This document shows, in pieces, positions 18,862 to 28,358 of a stretch of 45,934 nucleotides of DNA (position 1 is its first letter; every line of letters begins with the position of its first letter). The position numbers and the translations under genes are program-made. Source of the DNA: an uncultured Clostridia bacterium (GTDB lineage: Bacteria; Bacillota; Clostridia; Oscillospirales; Acutalibacteraceae); contig CANPXD010000005.1 in assembly GCA_947585615.1 (NCBI GenBank), positions 1 to 45,934 on the forward strand, written 5' to 3'. The notes below the pieces were generated by a model that saw only the letters and a list, made by a program, of their open reading frames with translations, did not search any database and had not been told where the DNA came from.

Positions 18862-21847
18862 TATTTTTCCCCAACGGTTTAACGGTGAAGCTGTTTGTGT
18901 ATCTGCGAACTTTCCTCTTTCTGTGTTCCGCACTCGGTATTGGTCCGCAGGAGTTAGATCCTGCGCCCATCATAAAGCCGTCCAGATGAACAACTGTTGT
19001 GTCATATTCTTTGAGTTCCTCGGCGTGCATAGCCTTGGCGCACTGTAAAACAGTGTAGTGATTTGCGTTAAAAACAAAGGAATTTCCGCTTTCAAAACGC
19101 AATCCAAAACCGTTTTTGTCTGTAAGTTCTGCCCAATAAGTGTTATATCGCATTCCGCTTTCCTGCGGCTTAATATATTTTTCGTGCATATCGCTTACAT
19201 CAAGCTCTGTAATGTTGAAAACAGCTTGCTCTTTGAAATCCGAAAGACTCATTTTATCAAGACCGTAATATCGGACAGACGAAAAGCTTTTCGGCATTTC
19301 AAACGTTATTCCGAGTCGCGGCAGATTCGTAAATTTCAGATTTTTAAAGCAATAATCAACTGAAATTTCACCGTTTCCACTGATTTTGTAATGAATCAGA
19401 AACTTTCCCGCTTTTTTGCGGTACGGGGTGGAAAGAGCAAACGCTGCACTGATACATACATAGTTACCCTCCGTGCGGTAAAAATTCTTTGAAGGAATGA
19501 GCCTGAACGCAAGTTTGTCAAGACCGTCCGCAAGCCATTTGCGTTTCATATTCATATCATTATCGAGCGGCGCCCTGAAAAGCTCGGGAACAAATCCGCG
19601 TGCTGCACCGAAAGGAATTTTATTTATGAGCTGTTTACCGCAGTAAACATAACTTTCCATTTCTCCTGATTCGGAATTATAGATAATTTCGAAATCACCT
19701 GCAGAAACATATATTTTTCTTTCGCTCTTTTCAATCACGGGTGCGGCATCCGAGGCAGTATTTTTCGAATGATAAGTATTGCTCAGAATTATCTGCTCGC
19801 GGGCAATTTCAATATCTCCGTCAAAATATTTGAATATAATAACGGTATGCTCAGAGACCTCATAATTGATGCTTTTCGCAATAGTTCTTGTCGGCTCAAT
19901 GTCAAGCTGTGTTTCGCCGTTCTTAATTTCCTGCCCGTTCCTAAGTATTGCATATTCCGCTCTCAGAAAAGCTTTTTTGAAATAAGAATGATTGGTAAAT
20001 TCAAACACATTTTTTTCTTTCAGCCTTGCTCTAACAGGACGATAACAGTTTTTCATTTGAATAGCGCCTGTATGTGGCGTTCTGTCGGGGAAAAACAGAC
20101 CGTCAACGCAAAAATTACCGTCGTGCCTGAACTCTCCGTGATCGCCCCCGTAGGTGTATTTATACTCCCCGTCCTTATGATAAACAGCGTGATCGGCAAA
20201 TTCCCATATACATCCGCCCATCATATTATCAGCAGAATAGAAAAGACGGACATATTTCTCAAGGTCACCGCTGCCTACACCCATTGCGTGCGCGTATTCG
20301 CAGAGAAAAAACGGTCTTTTATAATATTTTGACGGCAGTCCCCTGCCGTCTGCAATTCTTTTGCAAATCTTCGGGGAAGTATACATTTCGGAATGAACAT
20401 CATATGACCAGCGTATTGTTCTGCAGGCACCCTCATAGTGAATCGGAACATCGGTAAGTTCCTTCAGATTTTTATAGCAGTAATCCTGACATCTGTAACC
20501 TCCCGCCTCGTTTCCGAGAGACCACATTGTAATGCACGCATGATTTTTATCACGCTGGAACATTTTGTTTATTCTGTCCCAATAATGCTCTTTCCATTTC
20601 AAATTGTTGCTGATAAGATTCGGCGCTTTGATCTCGCCCACGCCGTGAGCCTCTATATCCGCCTCATCAACAGCATAAATGCCATATTCATCGCACAAAT
20701 CAAGAAAAATCGGATCCGGAGGATAATGCGACGTTCTGACGCAGTTTACATTATATTCCTTAAATATCCTAACATCCCGCTCCATATCGGAAACAGACAA
20801 AACGTATCCCTTTTCAGCGTCTGTATCGTGATGATTTACTCCAAGGAGCTTAATTCTTTTATTATTGTAATAAAAAATATTTTTTCTTATTTCTATATGC
20901 CTGAAGCCTATTCTCTTTCTGATTATTTCCTGCGTTTTCCCATCTTTGGAAAGCGTGAGATAAAGGTCATAGAGCTTTGGTATTTCAGCGCTCCATTCTT
21001 CAACATCAAGAACATCAAAGGTCACCTTATCCGTCTTTCCGGGGCAAATGTTTATTGACTGCACGGCAACGGTGTTTTCACCGTCTTTGATTTCAGCCGT
21101 AAAGGTCAGTTCATCTTTAATTTTGAACTGCGCAATTACGTCAAGCATATAGGAGCCGTCTGTATTATACTTAGTCTTGGCCTCAAAATCATAAACGGAA
21201 TTATCACCCGTTCTGATAATGAGAACATCACGAAAAATACCGTTGTTTCGGAACATATCCTGACATTCAAGATATGTTCCGTTACACCATTTATGAACAA
21301 CCGCTACAATTTCGTTTTCTCCTTCGGCAAGAAAGTCTGTTATATCAAATTCGGCTGTGTTGTGGCTTCCCTCGCTGTAGCCTGCATATTCACCGTTTAC
21401 AAAAACATCAAGACTTCCCGCGACGCCGAGAAAAGAAAGACAGAAATTACCCTGAATGTCATCAATTATAAATTTTTTAATATATACCCCGACAGAGCAA
21501 TCCTCCGGAAAATAAGGCGGGGCAGGCGCAAACGCATAACGCGTGTTTACATAATACGGCTTTTCATATCCCGTAAACTGCCACATTGAAGGCACTTTGA
21601 TCTTGTCGGTTTCCAGCGTGTCCGTATTAAACTCATCAGGCATATCGGAGACCTTTTCGTAATATTTGAACTCCCAGTCACCCGAGAGAACAGCAACGCG
21701 CGATGAATTAAACCGTTCAGTTCTAATATCTGTTTTCTGAAGTTCCTGAATGTCAGAAAAAGGTATAAAATAAGAACGCGGCGCTGACAGATTATCGGAA
21801 AAAACCTCAAAAGTTTTATAATTATCCTTTTTTAAACTGTAAATCAT
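18854..21847 (-). CDS. lacZ: Beta-galactosidase, glycoside hydrolase family 2 (LacZ type)
   Basis: This retaining glycosidase hydrolyses beta-galactosides such as lactose in the cytoplasm. The 997-residue protein is close to E. coli LacZ in length and domain order: sugar-binding jelly roll (about 40-210), two immunoglobulin-like domains around the TIM barrel (about 325-620), and a C-terminal bgal_small_N domain. The acid/base is E447 in SLGNEAGG and the nucleophile is E517 in FLCEYAHAMG. No signal peptide is seen. It stands behind its own promoter, and acpS, nnr and a lipoprotein gene follow with overlaps, so sugar use and essential cofactor genes share a transcript. Confidence 0.95.
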   Translation of the reverse strand: MIYSLKKDNYKTFEVFSDNLSAPRSYFIPFSDIQELQKTDIRTERFNSSRVAVLSGDWEFKYYEKVSDMPDEFNTDTLETDKIKVPSMWQFTGYEKPYYVNTRYAFAPAPPYFPEDCSVGVYIKKFIIDDIQGNFCLSFLGVAGSLDVFVNGEYAGYSEGSHNTAEFDITDFLAEGENEIVAVVHKWCNGTYLECQDMFRNNGIFRDVLIIRTGDNSVYDFEAKTKYNTDGSYMLDVIAQFKIKDELTFTAEIKDGENTVAVQSINICPGKTDKVTFDVLDVEEWSAEIPKLYDLYLTLSKDGKTQEIIRKRIGFRHIEIRKNIFYYNNKRIKLLGVNHHDTDAEKGYVLSVSDMERDVRIFKEYNVNCVRTSHYPPDPIFLDLCDEYGIYAVDEADIEAHGVGEIKAPNLISNNLKWKEHYWDRINKMFQRDKNHACITMWSLGNEAGGYRCQDYCYKNLKELTDVPIHYEGACRTIRWSYDVHSEMYTSPKICKRIADGRGLPSKYYKRPFFLCEYAHAMGVGSGDLEKYVRLFYSADNMMGGCIWEFADHAVYHKDGEYKYTYGGDHGEFRHDGNFCVDGLFFPDRTPHTGAIQMKNCYRPVRARLKEKNVFEFTNHSYFKKAFLRAEYAILRNGQEIKNGETQLDIEPTRTIAKSINYEVSEHTVIIFKYFDGDIEIAREQIILSNTYHSKNTASDAAPVIEKSERKIYVSAGDFEIIYNSESGEMESYVYCGKQLINKIPFGAARGFVPELFRAPLDNDMNMKRKWLADGLDKLAFRLIPSKNFYRTEGNYVCISAAFALSTPYRKKAGKFLIHYKISGNGEISVDYCFKNLKFTNLPRLGITFEMPKSFSSVRYYGLDKMSLSDFKEQAVFNITELDVSDMHEKYIKPQESGMRYNTYWAELTDKNGFGLRFESGNSFVFNANHYTVLQCAKAMHAEELKEYDTTVVHLDGFMMGAGSNSCGPIPSAEHRKRKVRRYTNSFTVKPLGKNNV

Positions 21848-21876
21848 AACAAGCTACCCCTCAACAAATATACATC

Positions 21877-21906
21877 ATTATACCATATACAGATACAGCA
21901 TTGCAA
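21877..21906 (-). promoter_or_regulatory. lacZ promoter
   Basis: On the minus strand TTGCAA (21906-21901) and TATAAT (21882-21877) are 18 bases apart, with GAGGGG upstream of the ATG at 21847. Confidence 0.6.
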
Positions 21907-21925
21907 TCAATAAAATTAATAACTC

Positions 21926-21954
21926 TTTACAGTTGTGCAGTTTTGCGTTAAAAT
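21926..21954 (+). promoter_or_regulatory. Promoter of the DUF554 gene
   Basis: TTTACA (21926-21931) and TAAAAT (21949-21954) are 17 bases apart, 30 bases before the start codon. Confidence 0.6.
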
Positions 21955-21983
21955 ACTATATATTAATTTTGCGGAGGCGCTTT

Positions 21984-22703
21984 ATGGCAGGAATGATAGG
22001 TGTTATCGTGAACACCGTTACTGTTTTAATTGGCTCATTTTTGGGACTTCTTTTAAAAAAAGGCATACCGGAAAGGTTCAAGGACAGCCTTATGAAAGGC
22101 ATCGGACTATGCACAATATATATAGGCATAAGCGGAAGCCTTAAAGGGAACAACACCATTGTTCTCATTCTTTCCGTAGTCGCGGGAATTCTGATAGGAA
22201 CTTGGATAGATATAGATAAAAGATTCAATACAATCAGTCTCAAAGTTGAAAACAAATTCAAAAAGGACTCCACTCCGACAGGAAGCTTTGCTCAGGGTTT
22301 TGTTACCGCCTGTCTTGTTTTCTGCATTGGCTCCATGACAATAGTCGGCAGTCTTGAAGCGGGTCTCAACGGCGACAACAAAATGATTTTCATCAAATCA
22401 ATTCTTGATTTGATTTCAAGCTTCGTTCTCGCAAGTTCACTCGGAGTCGGCGTTGCGGCGTCGGCAGTCTTCGTTTTTGTATTTCAGGGCATAATTGTGC
22501 TGCTTGCTCATACTGTCGCTCCCGTTCTTACAGACAGCGTTGTCAACGAAATGGTATGCGTCGGCAGTCTTCTCATTCTCGCTCTCGGTCTTGAACTTAC
22601 AGGTATAAAAAAGTTAAAGGTTATGAATTACCTCCCTGCTGTATTTATGCCGATCGTTTTAGTCCCTATATATGATTTAATAAGCTCTCTTATCAACAAA
22701 TAA
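21984..22703 (+). CDS. DUF554 family membrane protein
   Basis: A 239-residue polytopic membrane protein with about seven hydrophobic segments. The N-terminus (GVIVNTVTVLIGSFLGLLLK) and SMTIVGSLEAGLNGD are typical of DUF554 proteins (YdfK-like), whose function is unknown; a transport role has been suggested from topology only. GGAGG precedes the ATG at 21984, which I prefer over an upstream in-frame ATG at 21933. It stands divergent from lacZ and is followed by spoIIID after a 53-base gap. Confidence 0.85.
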   Translation: MAGMIGVIVNTVTVLIGSFLGLLLKKGIPERFKDSLMKGIGLCTIYIGISGSLKGNNTIVLILSVVAGILIGTWIDIDKRFNTISLKVENKFKKDSTPTGSFAQGFVTACLVFCIGSMTIVGSLEAGLNGDNKMIFIKSILDLISSFVLASSLGVGVAASAVFVFVFQGIIVLLAHTVAPVLTDSVVNEMVCVGSLLILALGLELTGIKKLKVMNYLPAVFMPIVLVPIYDLISSLINK

Positions 22704-22756
22704 GAACAGACAGAGTTATAAATTTTAACTTTTTTCAATATACATTACCAAGGACG

Positions 22757-23023
22757 GTGAAACACTTGAACGGTAATGTTGAAAAAAGATGTATTGAAAT
22801 AGGCAGATACATAAGCGAAACCGGTGCAACTGTAAGACAGGCAGGCGCAGTATTCGGAATAAGCAAGTCAACTGTGCATATCGACGTAACAAAACGCCTG
22901 TATGAAATAGACAGAATATTGTATGAAGACGTTAAGAAAGTGCTTCAGGAAAACAAGGCGGAGCGCCATATACGCGGAGGAAACGCGACTAAAAAGAAAT
23001 ACAGCGGCAATAAAAAAAATTGA
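22757..23023 (+). CDS. spoIIID: Sporulation transcription factor SpoIIID
   Basis: SpoIIID is the small mother-cell regulator that modulates sigma-E genes and prepares sigma-K expression during endospore formation. The 88-residue product fits the family: KRCIEIGRYISETGATVRQAG, the helix-turn-helix FGISKSTVHIDVTKRL, and the basic C-terminal end RHIRGGNATKKKY. AAGGA stands very close to the GTG at 22757 and 11 bases before a TTG at 22766, so either could be the start. Its presence indicates a lineage with endospore genes. Confidence 0.95.
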   Translation: MKHLNGNVEKRCIEIGRYISETGATVRQAGAVFGISKSTVHIDVTKRLYEIDRILYEDVKKVLQENKAERHIRGGNATKKKYSGNKKN

Positions 23024-23081
23024 TATTTTTATATTGCTGTGTTAGTATATAAGTAATTATTAAGAAGCAGAGGAAGTTTAT

Positions 23082-23879
23082 ATGAGCATTGGATTTATAG
23101 GTTGCGGAAATATGGCATCCGCGATTATCAAAGGGATTACAGAGTCAGGCATAATTGACGGAAAAGATATTTATATTTTTGATACGTCTCCATCTACACT
23201 TGAAAACGCATCGGCAAAATACGCAGTAAATAAATGTCAAAATGCAAGAGAGGTTGTACGCCTTTCCGAATACGTTATTCTTGCCGTTAAGCCAAATGTA
23301 CTATCGACTGTGCTTAACGACATAAATATAGTTCTCGAAGAAAGCGGAGCCGTCCTTGTATCCATAGCAGCCGGCAAAACAATAGATTTCATAAGAGAAC
23401 ACCTGTCGCACGACAACAAAATCATCCGCGTTATGCCGAATATCAACGCAAAGGTAGCTTGTGCGTGCAGTGCCTATTGCGCGAACACAGAAGTTACTGA
23501 TGCCGAAAAGAAAGAAATTGAAAGGTTGTTTGCCGCGGTCGGTGAAATTATCGAGCTACCCGAAAGCGACTTTCCTCTTTTCGGTGTTCTTTCCGGCTGT
23601 TCACCTGCATTTTCCTATATGTTTATCGATGCTCTTGCGCGTGCCGGAGTCAAAAACGGAATGAAAAAGGATTTGGCGCTGAAAATTGCCGCGCAGACTG
23701 TTCTCGGCAGTGCAAAAATGATTCTTGAAAGCGGCAGCCACCCCTATGAACTTATAGATCAGGTCTGCTCACCGGGAGGTACAACAATTGAAGGCATAAC
23801 TTCTCTTCAGGCAGACGGTTTTGAGACTGCTGTTCATAACGCAGTTGACAGTGCGGTAAAAAAAGATAAATTACTTTAA
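23082..23879 (+). CDS. proC: Pyrroline-5-carboxylate reductase
   Basis: ProC carries out the last step of proline synthesis, reducing pyrroline-5-carboxylate with NAD(P)H. The 265 residues contain the N-terminal Rossmann motif GFIGCGNMASAI, the middle motif AVKPNVL, IRVMPNINA, and the C-terminal dimerisation signature SPGGTTIEGI. Length is normal. A strong terminator follows immediately. The gene is monocistronic or follows spoIIID at 58 bases. Confidence 0.96.
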   Translation: MSIGFIGCGNMASAIIKGITESGIIDGKDIYIFDTSPSTLENASAKYAVNKCQNAREVVRLSEYVILAVKPNVLSTVLNDINIVLEESGAVLVSIAAGKTIDFIREHLSHDNKIIRVMPNINAKVACACSAYCANTEVTDAEKKEIERLFAAVGEIIELPESDFPLFGVLSGCSPAFSYMFIDALARAGVKNGMKKDLALKIAAQTVLGSAKMILESGSHPYELIDQVCSPGGTTIEGITSLQADGFETAVHNAVDSAVKKDKLL

Positions 23880-23881
23880 TG

Positions 23882-23920
23882 AAAAACGGTGCGGCACCAA
23901 AGCGATGCCGCACCGTTTTT
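23882..23920 (+). terminator. proC terminator
   Basis: ACGGTGCGGCA (886-896) pairs with TGCCGCACCGT (906-916), with flanking A and T runs, so it could work in both directions. Bases 23921-24123 show only a small hairpin (AAACTG-TTTATA-CAGTTT at 23932-23949) and no gene. Confidence 0.95.
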
Positions 23921-24123
23921 ATTTCTTTTGTAAACTGTTTATACAGTTTTCCCGCTTACCCAAGATATTTCCTTTACTGTATGCTTCGATCTTATGAAAA
24001 GCCTCTTGCCGTAAGTGACAAAAAAGAAATTTTTATTATTTAGCATTAAACAACTTTTCAGGTGATAATAATTTTCAGTATTTAAGAGTGAATACACACT
24101 TTGAACAAATCTGCGGCGTGGAA

Positions 24124-24882
24124 TTAGAATATTCCACTATATTTTTTTGCCTTTACAATTAAAAAAGTTGGTTTGATTTGTTCTTTTTGCAAAATATTGG
24201 GTAATTTTTCCATTGCGCTTTGCTCCGGGATAGGCTCAGATACCGTTTCAATTATAAATCCTGCCTTGCTTAGATCTGTAATAATATCTGAAAATCTGCG
24301 GTGATATTTCCTTACACCGTCAACAAACCAAGAGGTGACTCTTTCACCGGGTTGTCCATAGTTGGAAAATGTATAGGATGTATAATTCCCGTCGGAATCT
24401 TTATTATAATGCTGTAAGCCGTCAAATGTTGCGGTAACCAGCGGATGCTCCTGTGAAAAAAGCAAATATCCGCCCTCATTTAGTTTTCGATACATATCTT
24501 TTGCGAGTTGAGCAAAATTTTCTACATAATGAAAAGCAAGAGAGCTATAAATCAAATCAAATTTTTGATTGAGTTCGCCTATATCCGTCATGCTCATTCT
24601 TATGTATTGAATTCTATTATCTGTCGATTCTGCCATTGCGATTTTAAGCATTTTTTCCGATATATCAACACCAATTACATTCGCCGCTCCTTTTTTCGCA
24701 AAATCAACACAATTACCACCATAACCGCATCCCAGATCAAGAACGGATTTTCCTTTTAGGTCCGGCAGCAGTTTTCGCATTGCCGGCTGTTCTAATTGAA
24801 TATTATAATTTGCATCATTTTTACGAAGTTCTTGATAGTCATTAAAAACTGTATCGTTGTCGAAAATATTTTGTTCGCCCAT
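24124..24882 (-). CDS. Class I SAM-dependent methyltransferase
   Basis: The 252-residue protein has the class I methyltransferase fold with motif I VLDLGCGYGGNCVDFAKKG, the acidic ribose-binding residue in VIGVDISEKML, and FDLIYSSLAFHYVEN as motif IV. It resembles small-molecule or UbiE/COQ5-like methyltransferases; the substrate cannot be told. I use the ATG at 24882 because AGAAGGAG lies 7 bases upstream; an ATG at 24924 would add 14 residues. It ends close to the metK downstream region but has its own leader, so it is probably a separate unit. Confidence 0.88.
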   Translation of the reverse strand: MGEQNIFDNDTVFNDYQELRKNDANYNIQLEQPAMRKLLPDLKGKSVLDLGCGYGGNCVDFAKKGAANVIGVDISEKMLKIAMAESTDNRIQYIRMSMTDIGELNQKFDLIYSSLAFHYVENFAQLAKDMYRKLNEGGYLLFSQEHPLVTATFDGLQHYNKDSDGNYTSYTFSNYGQPGERVTSWFVDGVRKYHRRFSDIITDLSKAGFIIETVSEPIPEQSAMEKLPNILQKEQIKPTFLIVKAKKYSGIF

Positions 24883-25014
24883 ATTTACCACTCCTTCTCT
24901 CGCAGTAATTTGCAATTTCCGCATAAATCGGCGGCAGCCCTCACGCTGCTTTTTCCTTGTTTTACCCTTATTGCTATGTGAAAAAGCATCCCGGTGAAAC
25001 CGTGTAATTAATAA

Positions 25015-25065
25015 GGCGGTTCAACTGTAAAAAGCCTTTGTTTTCAAGGCTTCTGTCAAACCGCC
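25015..25065 (-). terminator. Nested hairpin at the metK stop codon
   Basis: GGCGGTT and AACCGCC form an outer stem, and AAGCCTT and AAGGCTT an inner one. The structure overlaps the last codons of metK. A T-run is weak, so termination is only a proposal. Confidence 0.45.
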
Positions 25066-26273
25066 CCTTTGAAAGATTTGCCGTTATTTATTTTACTACA
25101 AATACTTTTTATCTCTTCAACCTTATCAAGTTTTTCCCAGGAAACGCCGAGATCCTCTCTGCCCATATGACCGTAAGCCGCAACATTTTTATATATGGGC
25201 TTTCTCAAGTCAAGTCTGTCGATGATGGCAGACGGTCTTAAATCAAATACCTTTGTAATAATTTCGGAAATTTCATCATCCGATTTTATTCCTGTTCCGA
25301 ATGTATCCACCATAACGGATACAGGCTTGGCAACGCCTATGGCGTATGCAATCTCAACCTCGCATTTATCGGCAAGACCGGCAGCGACAACGTTTTTAGC
25401 AACCCAACGCGCGGCGTAGGCGGCACTGCGGTCAACCTTTGTGGGATCTTTTCCGCTGAAAGCCCCGCCGCCGTGGCGCGCGTATCCGCCGTATGTATCA
25501 ACAATAATTTTTCTGCCTGTCAGTCCGCTGTCTCCATGAGGTCCTCCGATAACAAATCTGCCGGTCGGATTTACATAAATTACAGTATTTTCGTCCATTA
25601 ATTCAGCAGGAATTGCCACATTGATGACCTTTTCAGTAATGTCCTTTCTCATTGTTTCAAGGTCAATATCGGCGCTGTGCTGACTTGAAACAACAACCGC
25701 CGTCACCTTGGAAGGTCTGCCTTCGTCATACTGAACTGTTACCTGTGTTTTTCCGTCGGGATACAGATAAGGCAGTGTTCCGTTTTCGCGCACCTCAGTC
25801 AGCCTGACAGCAAGCTTATGGGCAAGGCTTATCGGCATCGGCATAAGTTCGTCCGTTTCATTACAGGCATATCCGAACATCATACCCTGATCTCCCGCTC
25901 CGTTAAGATTGAATTCATCTTTTTCATCGTTTTTCAGCTCGTATGATTTATCAACACCCATTGCAATATCCGCGCTTTGTTTATCGAGCGACACAAGAAC
26001 AGCACACGTATTGCCATTAAAGCCTTTTTCATCGCTGTCATACCCAATATCACAAATGGTTTTTCTCACGATCGACGGAATGTCCACCTGTGCGCCTGAA
26101 GTAATTTCGCCCATAACAAGCACCTGTCCTGTTGTGCAGGTGGTTTCGCAGGCAACTCTGCTCATCTTGTCCTGCTCAAGCATAGCGTCAAGAATTGCAT
26201 CTGAAATCTGGTCGCATATTTTATCGGGATGCCCCTTAGTTACCGATTCGCTTGTAAACAAAAATTTTGACAT
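25056..26273 (-). CDS. metK: S-adenosylmethionine synthetase
   Basis: MetK makes SAM from methionine and ATP. The 405-residue protein has the motifs [11 protein letters not shown]-type N-terminus ([18 protein letters not shown]), [12 protein letters not shown], and the glycine-rich [20 protein letters not shown] start it at the ATG at 26273; the reading frame continues upstream for 40 codons but that stretch is the SAM riboswitch. GGAGAAT-type ribosome-binding sequence lies before the ATG. Expression is very probably turned down by SAM through the riboswitch. Confidence 0.98.
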   Translation of the reverse strand: MSKFLFTSESVTKGHPDKICDQISDAILDAMLEQDKMSRVACETTCTTGQVLVMGEITSGAQVDIPSIVRKTICDIGYDSDEKGFNGNTCAVLVSLDKQSADIAMGVDKSYELKNDEKDEFNLNGAGDQGMMFGYACNETDELMPMPISLAHKLAVRLTEVRENGTLPYLYPDGKTQVTVQYDEGRPSKVTAVVVSSQHSADIDLETMRKDITEKVINVAIPAELMDENTVIYVNPTGRFVIGGPHGDSGLTGRKIIVDTYGGYARHGGGAFSGKDPTKVDRSAAYAARWVAKNVVAAGLADKCEVEIAYAIGVAKPVSVMVDTFGTGIKSDDEISEIITKVFDLRPSAIIDRLDLRKPIYKNVAAYGHMGREDLGVSWEKLDKVEEIKSICSKINNGKSFKGAV

Positions 26274-26290
26274 AAATATTCTCCTTTCAT

Positions 26291-26425
26291 AAAAAAAGCA
26301 CACTCCGATATGAGTGTGTATAAACCCTGACTCATCGTTCGGATATACCGCAGGAATTAGCACCTTGCCGGAAGCAGGTTGCTGTGGCGTCATAAGGCCT
26401 GTCCCTCAGCCACTCTTGATAAGAT
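26291..26425 (-). promoter_or_regulatory. SAM-I (S-box) riboswitch with terminator upstream of metK
   Basis: Read on the minus strand, the aptamer starts with CTTATCAAGAG (26423-26413), followed by the conserved GGCTGAGGGA, the GCAACC and GGTGCTAATTCC elements and GATGAG, the standard S-box order. The expression platform is a terminator with arms CACACTC/GAGTGTG (26299-26318) and a T-run ending at 26291. SAM binding should favour termination before metK. Confidence 0.95.
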
Positions 26426-26456
26426 TCTATTCAATTGCAATATCTTTAACAGATAA

Positions 26457-26485
26457 ATGATAACGCGGCAAGGTATAATTGTCAA
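26457..26485 (-). promoter_or_regulatory. Promoter of the metK riboswitch transcript
   Basis: On the minus strand TTGACA (26485-26480) and TATCAT (26462-26457) are 17 bases apart, about 30 bases before the aptamer. Confidence 0.75.
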
Positions 26486-26574
26486 TACTTTTCCTTAAAA
26501 ATTCAAAAAGATTAATTTATGAACAAAATGTTAATTTTTTTAAAAAAATTATTCATTATTTTCGTTAAATACTG

Positions 26575-26603
26575 TTGTAATTTGTTTATAAATAGTTTAT
26601 AAT
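26575..26603 (+). promoter_or_regulatory. Promoter of the SDR/zinc-ribbon gene
   Basis: TTGTAA (26575-26580) and TATAAT (26598-26603) are 17 bases apart. AAGGAGG follows at about 26631 before the ATG at 26646. Confidence 0.75.
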
Positions 26604-26645
26604 ATGCAATGAAAAACCATAAACTTTAATAAGGAGGCTAATCCA

Positions 26646-28208
26646 ATGGCTAAGAAAACCGTATTCATCACCGGAGGTACCGGTAATATGGGCTGGGCGG
26701 CTGTTCAGGAAATGCTTAAAAAACCGAACGAAATCAATATAAAGATGCTCGCTCGCAAAAGCGCTAAAAACGAAGAAAAGTTAAAGCCGCTTATGAGCAA
26801 GCCGAATCTTAAGGTCGTTTGGGGAGATTTGCTTGAATACGACGCAATTCTCGAGGGCGTAACCGGCGCTGACTATGTTCTTCACGTTGGAGGTATGGTT
26901 TCCCCCACTGCGGACTGGAAGCCTTACAAAACGCAGAAAACAAATATAGGAGCAGCTCAGAACATATGCAAGGCTGTGCTTGCACAGCCCGATCCCGACG
27001 CGATCAAGGTTTGCTACATAGGCACTGTTGCCGAAACCGGCGGACGCAATTATCCCATTCACTGGGGACGCTGCGGAGATCCTATTAAAATATCTATTTA
27101 CGACCATTATGCTATCTCAAAAACTGTTGCAGAGCGCACTTTTGTTGAGAGCGGAATCAAAAACTGGGTTGTTATGCGCCAATCCGGTATTCTCTATCCG
27201 AACATTCTCAAGAATATGGATCCGATTATGTTCCACGTCCCGATTAACGGCGTTCTTGAATGGTGTACCGTTGAGGACTCGGGACGTCTTATGTGCAACC
27301 TTGTAACAGAGGATGCAGCAGGGAATCTCGGCTCCGATTTCTGGAATCATTTTTACAACATTGGCTCAGGCAAGGAATACAGAATTTCAAACTATGAGTT
27401 TGAGTGCCTCCTTCTCGGCACACTCGGACTTGCAGGTCCTGAAAAACTCTTTGACCCCAACTGGTTCATCACAAGAAATTTCCATGGTCAGTTTTACGCG
27501 GACGGCGACAAGCTTGAGGAATATCTCCATTTCCGTGAAAATCTTCCGGTGCAGGATTATTTCAACCGTCTTGCCAATCAGGTTGAATTCTATTTCAAGA
27601 TTCCGAGATACCTTCCCAAAAATCTTGTTGCTGCCTGTGCTAAACCGTTTATGAAAAAAATCGCTTCCACTCCCGATTTCGGCACGCTTGACTGGGTTGC
27701 CAAAAACAACACGGTTCGTCTCAGTGCATACTACGGCACAAAAGCTGATTGGGAAAAAATCCCCAGCAAGTGGGAGGATTTTGAAATTATCAAATTTGAT
27801 AAGGATACAAGCGCGGCGGAGCAGTATAAACTTGACCACGGTTATGATGAAAGCAAACCGGAATCCGAGCTTGATATTGACGATATGAAACAAGCGGCTA
27901 AGTTCCGCGGCGGCGAATGTCTGTCCGAGACAATGACCAAAGGCGATCTCGCAACCAAGCTTAAATGGAAATGCGGTCACTGCGGCGCGGAATTTGAAGC
28001 AAGTCCCAATCTTATTCTTCTTGGCGGTCACTGGTGTCCCGAATGTTATATTCCTCAGAAGGCATGGGATTATGATTCAATCGCCAAAACAAATCCATTC
28101 TTTGCTCAGGTTTGGTATCCGAGCCATTCAAAGGATGAAAACAACCGTTACGACTTTGATGAAATGTTCCACATTAACGGCGTTAAATGGGACGACATCA
28201 AGAGATAG
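26646..28208 (+). CDS. Extended SDR (NAD-dependent epimerase/dehydratase) fused to a C-terminal zinc ribbon
   Basis: The 520-residue protein begins with the extended-SDR nucleotide-binding motif TGGTGNMG (about residues 10-17) and has the catalytic YxxxK as YAISK. An acidic D/E ending of the second beta strand is not obvious, so NADP or NAD preference is open. After about residue 330 comes a segment without a family I recognise, then a four-Cys zinc-ribbon-like module: C443-x2-C446 and C464-x2-C467 (KCGHCG ... WCPECY). The substrate is unknown; a nucleotide-sugar or steroid-like substrate would be typical of extended SDRs. A near-perfect AAGGAGG, a good promoter and two terminators downstream suggest a highly expressed single-gene unit. 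Confidence 0.8.
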   Translation: MAKKTVFITGGTGNMGWAAVQEMLKKPNEINIKMLARKSAKNEEKLKPLMSKPNLKVVWGDLLEYDAILEGVTGADYVLHVGGMVSPTADWKPYKTQKTNIGAAQNICKAVLAQPDPDAIKVCYIGTVAETGGRNYPIHWGRCGDPIKISIYDHYAISKTVAERTFVESGIKNWVVMRQSGILYPNILKNMDPIMFHVPINGVLEWCTVEDSGRLMCNLVTEDAAGNLGSDFWNHFYNIGSGKEYRISNYEFECLLLGTLGLAGPEKLFDPNWFITRNFHGQFYADGDKLEEYLHFRENLPVQDYFNRLANQVEFYFKIPRYLPKNLVAACAKPFMKKIASTPDFGTLDWVAKNNTVRLSAYYGTKADWEKIPSKWEDFEIIKFDKDTSAAEQYKLDHGYDESKPESELDIDDMKQAAKFRGGECLSETMTKGDLATKLKWKCGHCGAEFEASPNLILLGGHWCPECYIPQKAWDYDSIAKTNPFFAQVWYPSHSKDENNRYDFDEMFHINGVKWDDIKR

Positions 28209-28223
28209 CCCTATAAAACATTT

Positions 28224-28254
28224 AAATCCGCTTGAATTATCAGGCGGATTTTTC
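28224..28254 (+). terminator. First terminator after the SDR gene
   Basis: AAATCCGC pairs with GCGGATTT and runs into TTT. Confidence 0.85.
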
Positions 28255-28271
28255 ATTGGTATTACCAATGA

Positions 28272-28307
28272 AAAAACGCTCTGAAGATTACTCCTCGGAG
28301 CGTTTTT
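28272..28307. terminator. Bidirectional terminator between SDR and araD
   Basis: AAAAACGCTC and GAGCGTTTTT form the stem. A-run and T-run on the two sides suit both converging units. Confidence 0.85.
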
Positions 28308-28358
28308 GATTAAACTGTCATTTTTCTGTTCCAATGTCCCAATAAATATAAAAAGTAC

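Noticed and set aside
20438-21058. 206-codon frame antisense to lacZ
   Set aside because: The sense strand encodes conserved GH2 sequence including both catalytic Glu residues; the antisense frame shows no domain or start signal.
27387-28031. 214-codon frame antisense to the SDR gene
   Set aside because: It lies wholly opposite a gene with clear SDR and zinc-ribbon motifs, without ribosome-binding site or recognisable domain.
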